A stretch of 12,292 nt of DNA from SCQX01 sp035720945 (GCA_035720945.1 DASTNK010000135.1:1-12292), one strand, 5' to 3'. Shown: positions 1 to 7,717, counted from the first letter of the stretch. Program-made: numbers and translations. The notes: generated by a model from the letters alone, not told the origin.

Positions 1-6
1 GGAACC

Positions 7-1653
7 ATGGCTGAACGCGAATCGATGGAATACGACGTCGTTGTCGTCGGAGGCGGTCCCGCCGGGCTCGCAACGGCAATACGCCTGAAACAGATGGCCG
101 CCCAGGGCGGGCACGACATCGGTGTTTGCGTCCTGGAAAAAGGTGTCGAGCTCGGGGCCCACATTCTGTCGGGCGCGGTCATGGACCCGCGCGCCCTGAC
201 CGAACTCATCCCAGACTGGAAGGAAAAGAACGCGCCACTGGACACCCCGGTCACCGAAGACCGTTTCCTCTTCCTGACGGAAGGGAAGTCCGTCGCCACA
301 CCAGGTTGGCTGTTGCCCGAGTGCTTTCGCAATCACGGCAACCACATTGTGCGCCTGGGCCACTTCACGCGCTGGCTGGGTGAGCAGGCCGAAGCAATGG
401 GGGTGGACATTTTCCCCGGTTTCGCCGCCACCGAAATCCTGTATTCCGACACCGGCGCGGTCAGGGGTGTGGCCACCGGCGACATGGGTGTGGCGCGCGA
501 CGGCTCGCACACCGCCCAGTACCAGCCAGGCATGGAACTCCTGGCGCGTTACACGGTGTTCGCCGAGGGTTCGCGCGGACAGCTCGGCCGCCAGCTCATC
601 GAACGCTACAAACTCGATGCCGGGCGCGACCCGCAAAGCTACGCGATCGGTATCAAGGAACTCTGGGAAGTCGACCCCGCCCAGTCGCACCCCGGATTGG
701 TCATGCACACCTCGGGTTGGCCACTGGACGCCGACACGTATGGCGGCTCGTTCCTCTACCACCTGTCGGACAACCTGGTGGCGGTCGGCCTGGTCGTGGG
801 GCTGGATTACGCCAACCCCTGGCTGTCGCCCTTCGAGGAATTCCAACGCTACAAGACGCACCCCGCCATTCGCAAGACATTCGAGGGCGGCAAGCGCATC
901 GCCTATGGCGCGCGGTCGCTGACCGCGGGCGGGTTGCTGTCCCTGCCCAAACTGTGCTTTCCGGGTGGGGTGCTGGTTGGCTGCGACGCCGGGGTGCTCA
1001 ACGCCTCGCGCATCAAGGGCAGCCACTCCGCTATCAAGACGGGCGCCCTGGCGGCCGAAGCGCTGTACGAAGCCATCGTCGCCGGCCGCGAACACGACGA
1101 ACTGGTCGCCTACCCCGCCGCCTTCGAAAAATCGTGGCTGCACGCCGAATTGAACAAGTCGCGCAATTTCAAGCAATGGTTCAAGAAGGGCCGCACCCTG
1201 GGCACGATCATGACAGGCGTCGAACAATGGCTGCTCAAGGGCAAGATGCCCTGGACCCTGCACCACAGCAAACCCGATCACGCCTGTCTGCAGCCCGCTG
1301 CCGAATGCGCCCGCATCGATTACCCCAAGCCCGATGGCACACTCACTTTCGACCGGTTGAGCTCGGTGTTCATTTCAAACACCAACCATGACGAAAACGA
1401 ACCCGTGCACCTGACCCTGAAAGATCCGGCCGTTCCGGTGTCGGTCAACCTCGCGAAATTCGGCGGCCCCGAGGCGCGCTTCTGCCCCGCCGGCGTCTAC
1501 GAGTTCGTCAAGACTGAAACCGGCCAGGATCGTCTGCAGATCAACGCGCAGAACTGCGTGCACTGCAAGACCTGCGACATCAAAGACCCGACCCAGAACA
1601 TTGTCTGGGTGGCACCGCAAGGCGGCGAAGGGCCGGTCTATAACGGCATGTAG
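7..1653 (+). CDS. Electron transfer flavoprotein:ubiquinone oxidoreductase (ETF-QO)
   Basis: This 548-residue enzyme takes electrons from reduced electron-transfer flavoprotein and passes them to ubiquinone at the inner membrane. It thereby links acyl-CoA and amino-acid dehydrogenases to respiration. An N-terminal FAD-binding motif GGGPAG sits at residues 15-20. The C-terminal ferredoxin-like part has four cysteines (C493, C517, C520, C523, the last three in CVHCKTC), which match the 4Fe-4S ligands of the family. Length is full for bacterial ETF-QO. The ATG at 7 is chosen because homologues begin with a similar short lead before the FAD strand; an in-frame ATG at 25 is the alternative. The ribosome-binding site is mostly cut off by the window edge (only GGA is visible). 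No etfA or etfB genes lie in the window. The gene ends 5 nt before the stop of the convergent transporter gene. Family identity is very secure. Confidence 0.96.
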   Translation: MAERESMEYDVVVVGGGPAGLATAIRLKQMAAQGGHDIGVCVLEKGVELGAHILSGAVMDPRALTELIPDWKEKNAPLDTPVTEDRFLFLTEGKSVATPGWLLPECFRNHGNHIVRLGHFTRWLGEQAEAMGVDIFPGFAATEILYSDTGAVRGVATGDMGVARDGSHTAQYQPGMELLARYTVFAEGSRGQLGRQLIERYKLDAGRDPQSYAIGIKELWEVDPAQSHPGLVMHTSGWPLDADTYGGSFLYHLSDNLVAVGLVVGLDYANPWLSPFEEFQRYKTHPAIRKTFEGGKRIAYGARSLTAGGLLSLPKLCFPGGVLVGCDAGVLNASRIKGSHSAIKTGALAAEALYEAIVAGREHDELVAYPAAFEKSWLHAELNKSRNFKQWFKKGRTLGTIMTGVEQWLLKGKMPWTLHHSKPDHACLQPAAECARIDYPKPDGTLTFDRLSSVFISNTNHDENEPVHLTLKDPAVPVSVNLAKFGGPEARFCPAGVYEFVKTETGQDRLQINAQNCVHCKTCDIKDPTQNIVWVAPQGGEGPVYNGM

Positions 1654-1658
1654 CGAGG

Positions 1659-2555
1659 TCAACGCCCGGCTTTCACGCGGGTCGGTGGCGGCGCCAGGCT
1701 CACCGCCACCAGACCGGCCATGATCAGCACGATGCCGATGAGCTCATCCGGACCGGGGCGCTCGCCCAACAGCAGCCAGGCGAAGATGACCGTCAGCACT
1801 GGAACGCCCAGGCTGGACATGCCCGCGACCGTGGCGCTGACGCGGCGCACCACGAACATCCAGAGCGCCCACCCCAATGCGGAGGCGACGACACCCATGT
1901 AGAGCAGGCCGAGGTACAGTTCGCCGCCCCAGCGCACCGGCATTTGCGGCCAGAACACAGCAAAGGGCAACGCGAACAGCGCCCCCAGCAACATCTGCCA
2001 GGTGGTGACCGTCAACACATTCACCTTGTGGCGCAGGAATAGCATCTTGGCGAGCACCATGCCAAATCCCCAGCAGACGCCGCCAGCCAACGCCAAAAGC
2101 GAACTGAGCAGCGTGCCCATGCCCTTCCATGGGGCAATCACGGCGAGCAGGCCCAGGGCCGCCAGGACAAAGGCCGCCGCATGATGCCGCGTCGGACGCT
2201 CGCCCAGCAACAGCCAGGCGAACAGCACGGCCCAGAACGGCATGGTATAGGCCAGCATCACTACCTGCCCGGCCCCGCCCGTGATCAAGGCGAACTGTGC
2301 GAAGCACTGAAGCGCCGTGGCCTGGAACAAGGCGATGCCCACGGTCAGCCAGAACGGGGGAAACCGCAGCGGCTGCCGGGTGACCAACAGATAAGCCAGC
2401 AGCACGAGGTAGCCGATGGCGTAACGCGCCACGACCAGATCGAACGGCCCGATCAGACTCGCAAGCGATTTCATGGCGATCCAGCTCATGCCCCAGAGCA
2501 GAACCGTCACGGCCATCAGCGCCAGCGCGCCGCGATCGGATTGTTGTGATTTCAA
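1659..2555 (-). CDS. EamA/DMT-family transporter (RhaT/YdcZ-like), TTG start
   Basis: This 298-residue inner-membrane protein has about ten hydrophobic segments and belongs to the drug/metabolite transporter (EamA) family, whose members usually export small metabolites or amino acids. The two-fold internal repeat is plain: FAWLLLGERP occurs at residues 112-121 and again at 258-267, at the end of each half. The reading frame begins with TTG at 2555-2553, giving a short polar lead (residues 1-9) before the first membrane segment. A GGGAA sequence lies about 12 nt upstream, rather far for a ribosome-binding site. An ATG at 2516 (residue 14) would remove part of the first membrane segment and is less likely. 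The gene stands alone: downstream it converges on ETF-QO, and upstream the acsA terminator separates it from acsA. The substrate cannot be told from sequence. Confidence 0.9.
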   Translation of the reverse strand: MKSQQSDRGALALMAVTVLLWGMSWIAMKSLASLIGPFDLVVARYAIGYLVLLAYLLVTRQPLRFPPFWLTVGIALFQATALQCFAQFALITGGAGQVVMLAYTMPFWAVLFAWLLLGERPTRHHAAAFVLAALGLLAVIAPWKGMGTLLSSLLALAGGVCWGFGMVLAKMLFLRHKVNVLTVTTWQMLLGALFALPFAVFWPQMPVRWGGELYLGLLYMGVVASALGWALWMFVVRRVSATVAGMSSLGVPVLTVIFAWLLLGERPGPDELIGIVLIMAGLVAVSLAPPPTRVKAGR

Positions 2556-2639
2556 GATGTGTGAATATTCCCACGTTGCACCGGCTTACGCCGGGCTTGC
2601 CGCCACTCGGCGCCCCGCCAACCATTCGGATTCGCCACG

Positions 2640-2670
2640 AAAAAAAATGCGAGGCGCTGTCACCCCGCAT
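2640..2670 (-). terminator. Rho-independent terminator of acsA
   Basis: Read on the minus strand, a stem ATGCGGGG / CCTCGCAT (one G-U pair, loop of about 8 nt) is followed directly by eight T residues (2647-2640). It begins 23 nt after the acsA stop codon and has the right orientation for it. It should also insulate the downstream EamA-family gene from acsA transcription. Confidence 0.85.
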
Positions 2671-2693
2671 GCTGGTTCAACAGAACGAACGCG

Positions 2694-4673
2694 TCAGACA
2701 GCCTGCGACAACTGATCCAGAATGGACGGGTTCTCAAGGGTCGAGACGTCCTGCGTGATGGTCTCGCCCTTGGCGATGACACGCAGCAGCCGGCGCATGA
2801 TCTTGCCCGAACGTGTCTTGGGCAGGTTCTCGCCAAAGCGGATGTCACGCGGCTTGGCGATGGGCCCGATCTCTTTGGCCACCCAGTCGCGCAGTTGCTT
2901 GGCGATGGCATTCGCCTCGTCGCCCTGCGGCAGCGATCGCTTGAGCACCACGAACGCCACGACCGCCTCGCCCGTGGTGTCGTCGGGACGGCCGACCACC
3001 GCCGCTTCCGCCACGAGCTCGTGCGCGACCAGCGCCGACTCGACCTCCATGGTGCCCAGCCGGTGACCCGACACGTTGAGCACGTCGTCGATGCGGCCCA
3101 TGATCCAGAAATAGCCGTCGGCGTCGCGCTGCGCTCCGTCTCCCGCCAGATAATAGCCTTTCAGGTCGGGTGGGAAGTAGGTTTTCTTGAAGCGTTCGGG
3201 GTCGCCCCAGACGGTGCGGATCATGCCGGGCCACGGGCGCTTCATGACCAGGAAGCCACCCTTGCCATGTTCGACGTCTTCACCGGTCTCATCCACGATG
3301 GCGGCCTCGATGCCTGGCAATGGCAGCGTGCACGAGCCCGGTTTCATGGGGGTGACGCCGGGCAGCGGGGTGATCATGTGCGCACCGGTTTCAGTCTGCC
3401 ACCAGGTGTCGAGAACCGGGCAGCGCTCACGCCCCACTTCTTTGTAGTACCACATCCAGGCCTCGGGGTTGATGGGCTCGCCCACCGACCCCAGGATGCG
3501 CAGGCTGCTCAGGTCGTATTCGCGCGGATGGTATTTGGGCGCGGCTTCGCACGCCTTGGTCAGCGAACGAATGGCCGTGGGCGCCGTATAGAACACCGAC
3601 ACCTTGTGGCGCTGGATCATTTCCCAGAAACGGCCAACATCCGGATAAGTGGGAACCCCCTCGAACACCACCTGCGTCAGGCCGGCGGCCAGCGGGCCAT
3701 ACGTGACATAGCTGTGACCCGTGACCCAGCCCACGTCTGCCGTGCACCAGAAGACGTCGGTGTCCTTGGAGTCGAACGTCCATTTGACCGTCAGTAGCGA
3801 CCATAGCAGGTAGCCCGCCGAGGAGTGCTGCACGCCTTTCGGCTTGCCGGTGGAACCCGAGGTGTACAGAATGAAGAGCGGATGCTCGGCATTGACTGGC
3901 ACCGGTTCGCAGGTGGCGGGCTGCTTGGCGACGACCTCGTGCATCCAGAGGTCGCGCCCTTCCGTCCAGGCCACTTTGCCGCCGGTGCGCTTGTAGACGA
4001 TGACCTGGCGCACGGCATCGCAGCCACCCATGGTGAAGGCCTCGTCGACGGCGGGCTTGAGCGGAATGCTCTTGCCGCCGCGCACCTGCTCGTCGGCCGT
4101 GATGACCAACGAGGCGCCGACGTCGACGATGCGCTCGTGCAGGCTCTTGGACGAAAATCCCCCGAACACCACCGAATGAATGACCCCCAGGCGCGCGCAC
4201 GCCAGCATGGCCACGACGGCCTCCACCGACATGGGCATGTAGATGACCGAGCGGTCACCTTTCTTGTAGCCCAGCGCCGCGATGGCGTTCGCGAATCGGC
4301 AGACACGCGCGTACAGGTCTTTGTAGGTGACGTTCGACACCTTGCCATCGTCGGACTCAAAGATGATGGCCGTTTTGTCGGCCACGTGTGTGTTCAGGTG
4401 ACGATCAAGACAATTGGCCGAGACGTTCAGTTCGCCGTCGCCAAACCATTTGTAGGATGGCGCATCGGAAGCGTCCAGCACTTTGGTGAACGATTTGGTC
4501 CAGACCAGGTTCTCGCGCGCCAGGCACCCCCAGAAACTATCGGGATCTTGCTGGGCTTCCTTGCGCATGGCCTGGTAGGCCTCCATGCCGGATATGCGGG
4601 CGTTCTTGACTAGATCGGGGAACGGCGGAAAGACGCGATTCTCCACCAAAATCGATTCAATCTCTTTCGACAT
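2694..4673 (-). CDS. acsA: Acetyl-CoA synthetase (AMP-forming)
   Basis: This 659-residue cytoplasmic enzyme converts acetate, ATP and CoA to acetyl-CoA, AMP and pyrophosphate through an acetyl-adenylate. The adenylate-forming signature YTSGSTGKPKG lies at residues 270-280. TWWQTETG at 423-430 includes the acetate-pocket tryptophan region, and YYLAGDGA at 507-514 holds the conserved ribose-binding aspartate. PKTRSGKIMRR at 618-628 carries the catalytic lysine K624, the residue acetylated by Pat-type enzymes in well-studied homologues. Length matches Acs (about 650). The ATG at 4673 is preceded by GGAG nine nt upstream. The 119-nt gap to the MFS gene must hold its promoter, but no strong -35/-10 pair was recognised there. 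A terminator follows the stop. It is transcribed as a single gene. The motifs separate it from propionyl-CoA synthetase only by overall similarity, but Acs is clearly the better call. Confidence 0.96.
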   Translation of the reverse strand: MSKEIESILVENRVFPPFPDLVKNARISGMEAYQAMRKEAQQDPDSFWGCLARENLVWTKSFTKVLDASDAPSYKWFGDGELNVSANCLDRHLNTHVADKTAIIFESDDGKVSNVTYKDLYARVCRFANAIAALGYKKGDRSVIYMPMSVEAVVAMLACARLGVIHSVVFGGFSSKSLHERIVDVGASLVITADEQVRGGKSIPLKPAVDEAFTMGGCDAVRQVIVYKRTGGKVAWTEGRDLWMHEVVAKQPATCEPVPVNAEHPLFILYTSGSTGKPKGVQHSSAGYLLWSLLTVKWTFDSKDTDVFWCTADVGWVTGHSYVTYGPLAAGLTQVVFEGVPTYPDVGRFWEMIQRHKVSVFYTAPTAIRSLTKACEAAPKYHPREYDLSSLRILGSVGEPINPEAWMWYYKEVGRERCPVLDTWWQTETGAHMITPLPGVTPMKPGSCTLPLPGIEAAIVDETGEDVEHGKGGFLVMKRPWPGMIRTVWGDPERFKKTYFPPDLKGYYLAGDGAQRDADGYFWIMGRIDDVLNVSGHRLGTMEVESALVAHELVAEAAVVGRPDDTTGEAVVAFVVLKRSLPQGDEANAIAKQLRDWVAKEIGPIAKPRDIRFGENLPKTRSGKIMRRLLRVIAKGETITQDVSTLENPSILDQLSQAV

Positions 4674-4792
4674 GATGTCTTGCTCCTTGCTTGATGGTAA
4701 TTGGTATGTCTTTCAATCCAATCCGGCCGCTCTGCCGAAAAACCTGCACGCGCCTTTGCACGCCGGTATCGCACCTGGCGCACCCCGGCGAC

Positions 4793-6124
4793 TCAGGTCG
4801 TCATAGTAACGCGCACCCTCACGCCCCGCGCAAAATCCACCCTTGACAGAACCAGCAGCCCGGCAACGAAGAACAGCCCGGTGCACAAGAGCGCCACACG
4901 CTGATTACCCGATGTAATCCAGGTGATGAGGCCATAGCACAATGGGCCGACGACGGCAGACAGCTGGATGGCGAACGTCCAAAGCGAATAGAATTCCGCA
5001 AGGCGGTCGGGCGGCGCGAACGCCCCCACCATGGCCCGGCCCGCGCTCTGACTGGTGCCCATGCACAGACCGGCCAGCGTGGCGGCGATCCAGAACACCC
5101 ACAACCGGACGGCCACATAAGCAACCAGGACCATGACGATCCAGCCGACCAGCGTGATGGCCAGGGCCCGCTTGTGGCCGATGCGGTCCTGCACATACCC
5201 GAACGAGAACGCACCCAGCGCGGCCGCGATGTTCACGGCGAACACCAGCAGCATCGTCTGCCCCATCGTGAAGCCCATGGCCTGCGTCGCGTACACCGCC
5301 GACAGCGTGATCACCACGGCGATGCCAGCCTGGTAACACGCCCCGCAGCACAGGAGCAGGCGAAAATCGGGGAAGTGCCCGCGCGTTTCGATCCAGGCGG
5401 CCCGCAGGCGGCGCAACATGCCCTGCGCGGGGCGTCGCGTGGGGAGGGTGCGCTCGCGCAGAAACAGAAAAGGGGGAATGGCCGCGACCGCGAAAACCAG
5501 GGCGGTGAAGACCATGACACGCGGCACGTAGACTTGGGCGGGCACACCGTGCGCCCCCGCCCAGGACACATAAGCCAACGATAGGCCAAGCGTCAGCATG
5601 CCGCCGCAATAACCGAAGCTCCAGCCCCAGCCCGAGACCCGCCCCAGCGCCTCGGGACGGGCGATTTCGGGCAGGAAGGCCCCATTGACTGATTCGCCGA
5701 TGCAATAACAATAGTTGGACAGCGCCAGGAAGACCAGCCCCCACACCACATTGCCCGGCCCCGCGCCCGCCAGCAGCGCCGTGGTGGCCACGCAGCCCAC
5801 TGTGCTGGTGAAAAGCAGCCGACGCTTGCCCGCGCGCGCATCGGCGCGCGCGCCCAGCGTCGGCATGGTGAGCATGATCATCAGATACGACAACGACAGC
5901 GCCGACGTCAGGGCCAGGGTGGCCCAGGTTTTGTGCGCCGCCACCACGCCGACGAAATAGGCGCTGAACACGGTGGTGAGCACCACCGTGGTGTAGCCGG
6001 AATTGGCGAAATCGTACATGGCCCACGACCAGACCTCGCGACGCGTGACGCCGGGGTTCAGGGCGGAGGGGCTGGCGACGGGAGTTGGCGACACAAGTTC
6101 CGCATTGGATGCGGTCGGACTCAT
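4793..6124 (-). CDS. MFS transporter of the Atg22/UMF1 type
   Basis: This 443-residue membrane protein has about twelve hydrophobic segments. After a 25-residue Pro/Ser/Ala-rich N-terminus comes WAMYDFANSGYTT (residues 34-46), the hallmark opening of the Atg22/UMF1 branch of the major facilitator superfamily. Other family marks are the loop GARADARAGKRR (91-102), GRVSGWGW (161-168), the second-half loop GYVQDRIGHKR (309-319) and EFYSLWTF (377-384). Yeast Atg22 is a vacuolar amino-acid effluxer; substrates of the bacterial members are mostly unknown. The ATG (6124-6122) overlaps the TGA of the upstream GlcG-like gene in ATGA, so translation is probably coupled. A GC-alternating stretch near 5836-5854 encodes the ADARA loop and is simply coding. 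No firm terminator was found between this stop and acsA. Confidence 0.9.
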   Translation of the reverse strand: MSPTASNAELVSPTPVASPSALNPGVTRREVWSWAMYDFANSGYTTVVLTTVFSAYFVGVVAAHKTWATLALTSALSLSYLMIMLTMPTLGARADARAGKRRLLFTSTVGCVATTALLAGAGPGNVVWGLVFLALSNYCYCIGESVNGAFLPEIARPEALGRVSGWGWSFGYCGGMLTLGLSLAYVSWAGAHGVPAQVYVPRVMVFTALVFAVAAIPPFLFLRERTLPTRRPAQGMLRRLRAAWIETRGHFPDFRLLLCCGACYQAGIAVVITLSAVYATQAMGFTMGQTMLLVFAVNIAAALGAFSFGYVQDRIGHKRALAITLVGWIVMVLVAYVAVRLWVFWIAATLAGLCMGTSQSAGRAMVGAFAPPDRLAEFYSLWTFAIQLSAVVGPLCYGLITWITSGNQRVALLCTGLFFVAGLLVLSRVDFARGVRVRVTMTT

Positions 6125-6525
6125 GGGACGAGCGCGGCAATGCCCGCCCGGGCGATCTCGGCATCTTCGGGTGATTTGACGCCCGATACACCCACCGCCC
6201 CCACGACCTCGTCCCCGGCCACGATGGGCACCCCGCCCTCGAGCATGCCGTCGAGCGGCACCGACAGAAAGGACGTCCGTCCCTGGTTGATCATGTCTTC
6301 GTAACCCTTGGATTCACGCCGGGCGAGCGCCGCGGTGCGCGCCTTGGCCGGCGCGATATGCGCCGAGATCGGTGCCGCGCCGTCGAGACGGAGAAAACCA
6401 AGGGGATGGCCGCCGTCATCGACGACCGAGATACTGACCGCCCAGTGATTGACCTGGGCGTGGCTCTGGGCGGCGGCCAGAATGGCTTGCACGTCGGCCG
6501 CCGTCAAAACCGGTTTGGACTTCAT
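6121..6525 (-). CDS. GlcG/HbpS-family (DUF336) small protein
   Basis: This 134-residue protein belongs to the GlcG/HbpS (PF03928) family. Some members bind or degrade haem (HbpS of Streptomyces); others sit in glycolate, diol or aromatic catabolic operons with no proven role. Family marks are VVDDGGHPLGFLRLDGA (34-50), a helix with KARTA (61-65), and a C-terminal EGGVPIV...GAVGVSG...PEDAEIA pattern (96-124). No signal peptide is seen, so it is probably cytoplasmic. The frame stays open to 6672, but the start at 6525 is preferred because AAGGAA lies 5 nt upstream and family members begin there. Its stop overlaps the start of the UMF1-type transporter, which implies one transcript. Whether this copy binds haem cannot be read from sequence. 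Confidence 0.88.
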   Translation of the reverse strand: MKSKPVLTAADVQAILAAAQSHAQVNHWAVSISVVDDGGHPLGFLRLDGAAPISAHIAPAKARTAALARRESKGYEDMINQGRTSFLSVPLDGMLEGGVPIVAGDEVVGAVGVSGVKSPEDAEIARAGIAALVP

Positions 6526-6530
6526 AGTGT

Positions 6531-6536
6531 TTCCTT
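6531..6536 (-). promoter_or_regulatory. Ribosome-binding site fixing the GlcG-like start
   Basis: On the minus strand AAGGAA lies 5 nt before the ATG at 6525. The longer open frame (first ATG at 6672) has no comparable site, and its extra 49 residues do not look like this family, so this site decides the start. Confidence 0.75.
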
Positions 6537-6600
6537 GATGTAATGCCGGGCTGTGGAACATCCGATGGCGGAGAGTGCGCCCAAGCGGATTTTCACCAAT

Positions 6601-6622
6601 GCGGAACACAACAGCATTCCGC
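6601..6622. repeat. Inverted repeat GCGGAA-N10-TTCCGC
   Basis: Two perfect 6-bp arms (6601-6606 and 6617-6622) are separated by 10 nt, about 75 bp upstream of the GlcG-like start. It could be a regulator site or a leader hairpin of the minus-strand transcript. No T tract follows on either strand, so it is not a terminator. It is short enough to occur by chance. Confidence 0.35.
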
Positions 6623-6627
6623 TGAAA

Positions 6628-6640
6628 TTTTGTTACAAAA
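6628..6640. repeat. Palindrome TTTTGT-T-ACAAAA
   Basis: A perfect 6-bp inverted repeat around one central base, about 103 bp upstream of the GlcG-like start. Its compact, AT-rich form resembles a transcription-factor operator more than an RNA hairpin. I do not recognise the regulator. It lies just downstream of the candidate minus-strand promoter in this region. Confidence 0.4.
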
Positions 6641-6693
6641 CACAGCTTCGCAGCCTGAGGCGTTTCGCACATAGGCTATCCGCTGGCGCGCAT

Positions 6694-6723
6694 GGTGTAA
6701 AGCGGAAAAACTCGCTTTACGCC
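6694..6723. repeat. Long inverted repeat between divergent genes (GTAAAGCG-N8-CGCTTTAC core)
   Basis: The core arms GTAAAGCG (6697-6704) and CGCTTTAC (6713-6720) are perfect and flank 8 nt. One G-T pair and two more G-C pairs extend the stem to 11 bp. It is not followed by a T tract on either strand, and no gene reads into it, so a terminator is unlikely. It lies in the middle of a divergent intergenic region, and its arms contain the TTTACA and TTTACG sequences that could act as -35 elements facing outward. An operator for a dimeric regulator is the favoured reading. An intergenic repeat family is the alternative. Confidence 0.5.
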
Positions 6724-6835
6724 TCAAAGATATTTGGTTAAACTCGGCCGGTATTTTGGGTTCCGGTTCAAGGGGCCATGGCTCGCGTGCGGGCTTTTCC
6801 GTTACCAACAATTCCTGATTCCGCGTTCTGTATTT

Positions 6836-6856
6836 GCATAGGCCCGGAGGCTATGC
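6836..6856 (+). other. Hairpin in the probable 5' leader of the NlpC/P60 gene
   Basis: GCATAG(G)CC pairs with GGCTATGC around a CGGA loop, giving eight base pairs with a single bulged G (6842). It ends 42 nt before the ATG at 6899. It could affect mRNA stability or translation, but it does not cover the start codon. No known riboswitch fold was recognised. Confidence 0.4.
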
Positions 6857-6898
6857 GCCAAGCCCGAGTCAGGACCAGCACACAACCAGAACTCGACA

Positions 6899-7618
6899 AT
6901 GCCGCCACATCGACTCCCTGCACAGCCCCTACCCGATCCCACCCAGAACTCCCTCCAACACGCACTATGGCGCGCGACCAAGCTACTGATACTGGCCTCG
7001 TCCCTTGCACTGGCCGGTTGCGCCGCCAACCGCCACACCGCCCAGACCGCCGACGCGATCGATCTCCACCTCCGCACTGAACGCGACAACTACCTGCAGC
7101 AGACCAAATCCGACCCGTTGGGTGCCTATTTGTCGGAAGCGCAGACCCAGAATTTCTACTCCCAGAATCTCGACACCCAAACCTCCTATACGCCCAGCAC
7201 CTCCCGGCGCTTCAAGGGTGACCAGGGCATGGCCAACGTGGCGCTGGATTTCCTGGGCATCAAATACCGCTTCGGCGGCGACACGCCCAAAACCGGGTTC
7301 GACTGCAGCGGGCTGGTGGCCTACGCCGCGGAGAAATCGCTGGGCCTGAAACTGCCGCACCACGCCGCCGCGCTGGCGCGACGCGGGGAACCGGTCAAAC
7401 GCAAAGATCTCAAGAAAGGGGATCTGGTCTTCTTCAATACCCGCGGCGCGCGCTACTCGCACGTGGGCATTTATCTGGGCCACGACAGATTCGTCCACGC
7501 GCCGCGCACCGGAACCAGGGTACGTATCGAAGACATGGACCAATCCTATTGGAAAAAGCGCTACACCGGCGCACGCCGACTGGCGGCCAACGGCCCCATG
7601 CACACCTCGGGTAAATAG
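6899..7618 (+). CDS. NlpC/P60-family peptidoglycan hydrolase lipoprotein
   Basis: This 239-residue predicted lipoprotein has a C-terminal NlpC/P60 cysteine-peptidase domain, the fold that cleaves D-Glu-diaminopimelate bonds in cell-wall peptides. A hydrophobic stretch (about 29-40) ends in the lipobox LALAGC with the lipidated cysteine at C41. A linker rich in Gln, Thr and Ser follows, then the domain from about 110. The catalytic triad is visible: C136 in FDCSGLV, H188 in SHVGIY and H200 in FVHAP. The protein resembles the Spr/MepS and NlpC group and probably acts in the periplasm, anchored to a membrane. The n-region before the hydrophobic core is unusually long (about 28 residues), and no strong ribosome-binding site precedes the ATG at 6899. 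No better ATG/GTG start exists in frame, so the start is uncertain. It is a single gene, convergent with the DUF2325 gene. Confidence 0.9.
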   Translation: MPPHRLPAQPLPDPTQNSLQHALWRATKLLILASSLALAGCAANRHTAQTADAIDLHLRTERDNYLQQTKSDPLGAYLSEAQTQNFYSQNLDTQTSYTPSTSRRFKGDQGMANVALDFLGIKYRFGGDTPKTGFDCSGLVAYAAEKSLGLKLPHHAAALARRGEPVKRKDLKKGDLVFFNTRGARYSHVGIYLGHDRFVHAPRTGTRVRIEDMDQSYWKKRYTGARRLAANGPMHTSGK

Positions 7619-7717
7619 CCAAACCTTCTCTGCGCGCCGCGGCGGTCAACACGCACCCCGCGTGGCGGCGCCGGCGCGAACTGCGGCACACGCGTCACCG
7701 CGCAGCGCCGTGGCGCA

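Larger units (their letters stand above)
6526..6898. other. Divergent intergenic region with several inverted repeats
   Basis: This 373-nt stretch separates the start of the minus-strand GlcG-like gene from the start of the plus-strand NlpC/P60 gene and carries no convincing gene. It holds four inverted repeats, listed separately (6601-6622, 6628-6640, 6694-6723, 6836-6856). Weak promoter candidates face both ways. On the minus strand TTTACA (6701-6696) is followed after 17 nt by TAGCCT (6678-6673). On the plus strand TTTACG (6716-6721) is followed after 16 nt by TTAAAC (6738-6743), with a TG extension before the latter. Both candidate -35 elements fall inside the arms of the 6694-6723 palindrome. 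Matches to the -10 consensus are poor, so the promoters are suggestions only. An ATG at 6778 opens a 100-codon frame, judged spurious. Confidence 0.6.

Noticed and set aside
5836..5854. GC-alternating, self-complementary run
   Set aside because: It is coding sequence for the Ala/Arg-rich loop of the UMF1-type transporter. The pattern follows from codon choice.
6526..6672. N-terminal extension of the GlcG-like protein to an ATG at 6672
   Set aside because: The extension does not look like the family, crosses two inverted repeats, and a good ribosome-binding site (6531-6536) marks the ATG at 6525.
6778..7080. A 100-codon plus-strand frame starting at ATG 6778
   Set aside because: It runs into the NlpC/P60 gene in another frame, has no ribosome-binding site, and is low-complexity in Arg and Pro.
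7633..7678. GC-rich dyad after the NlpC/P60 stop as a rho-independent terminator
   Set aside because: The 7-bp outer arms (CGCGCCG / CGGCGCG) enclose mismatches, and there is no T tract after it on the plus strand.
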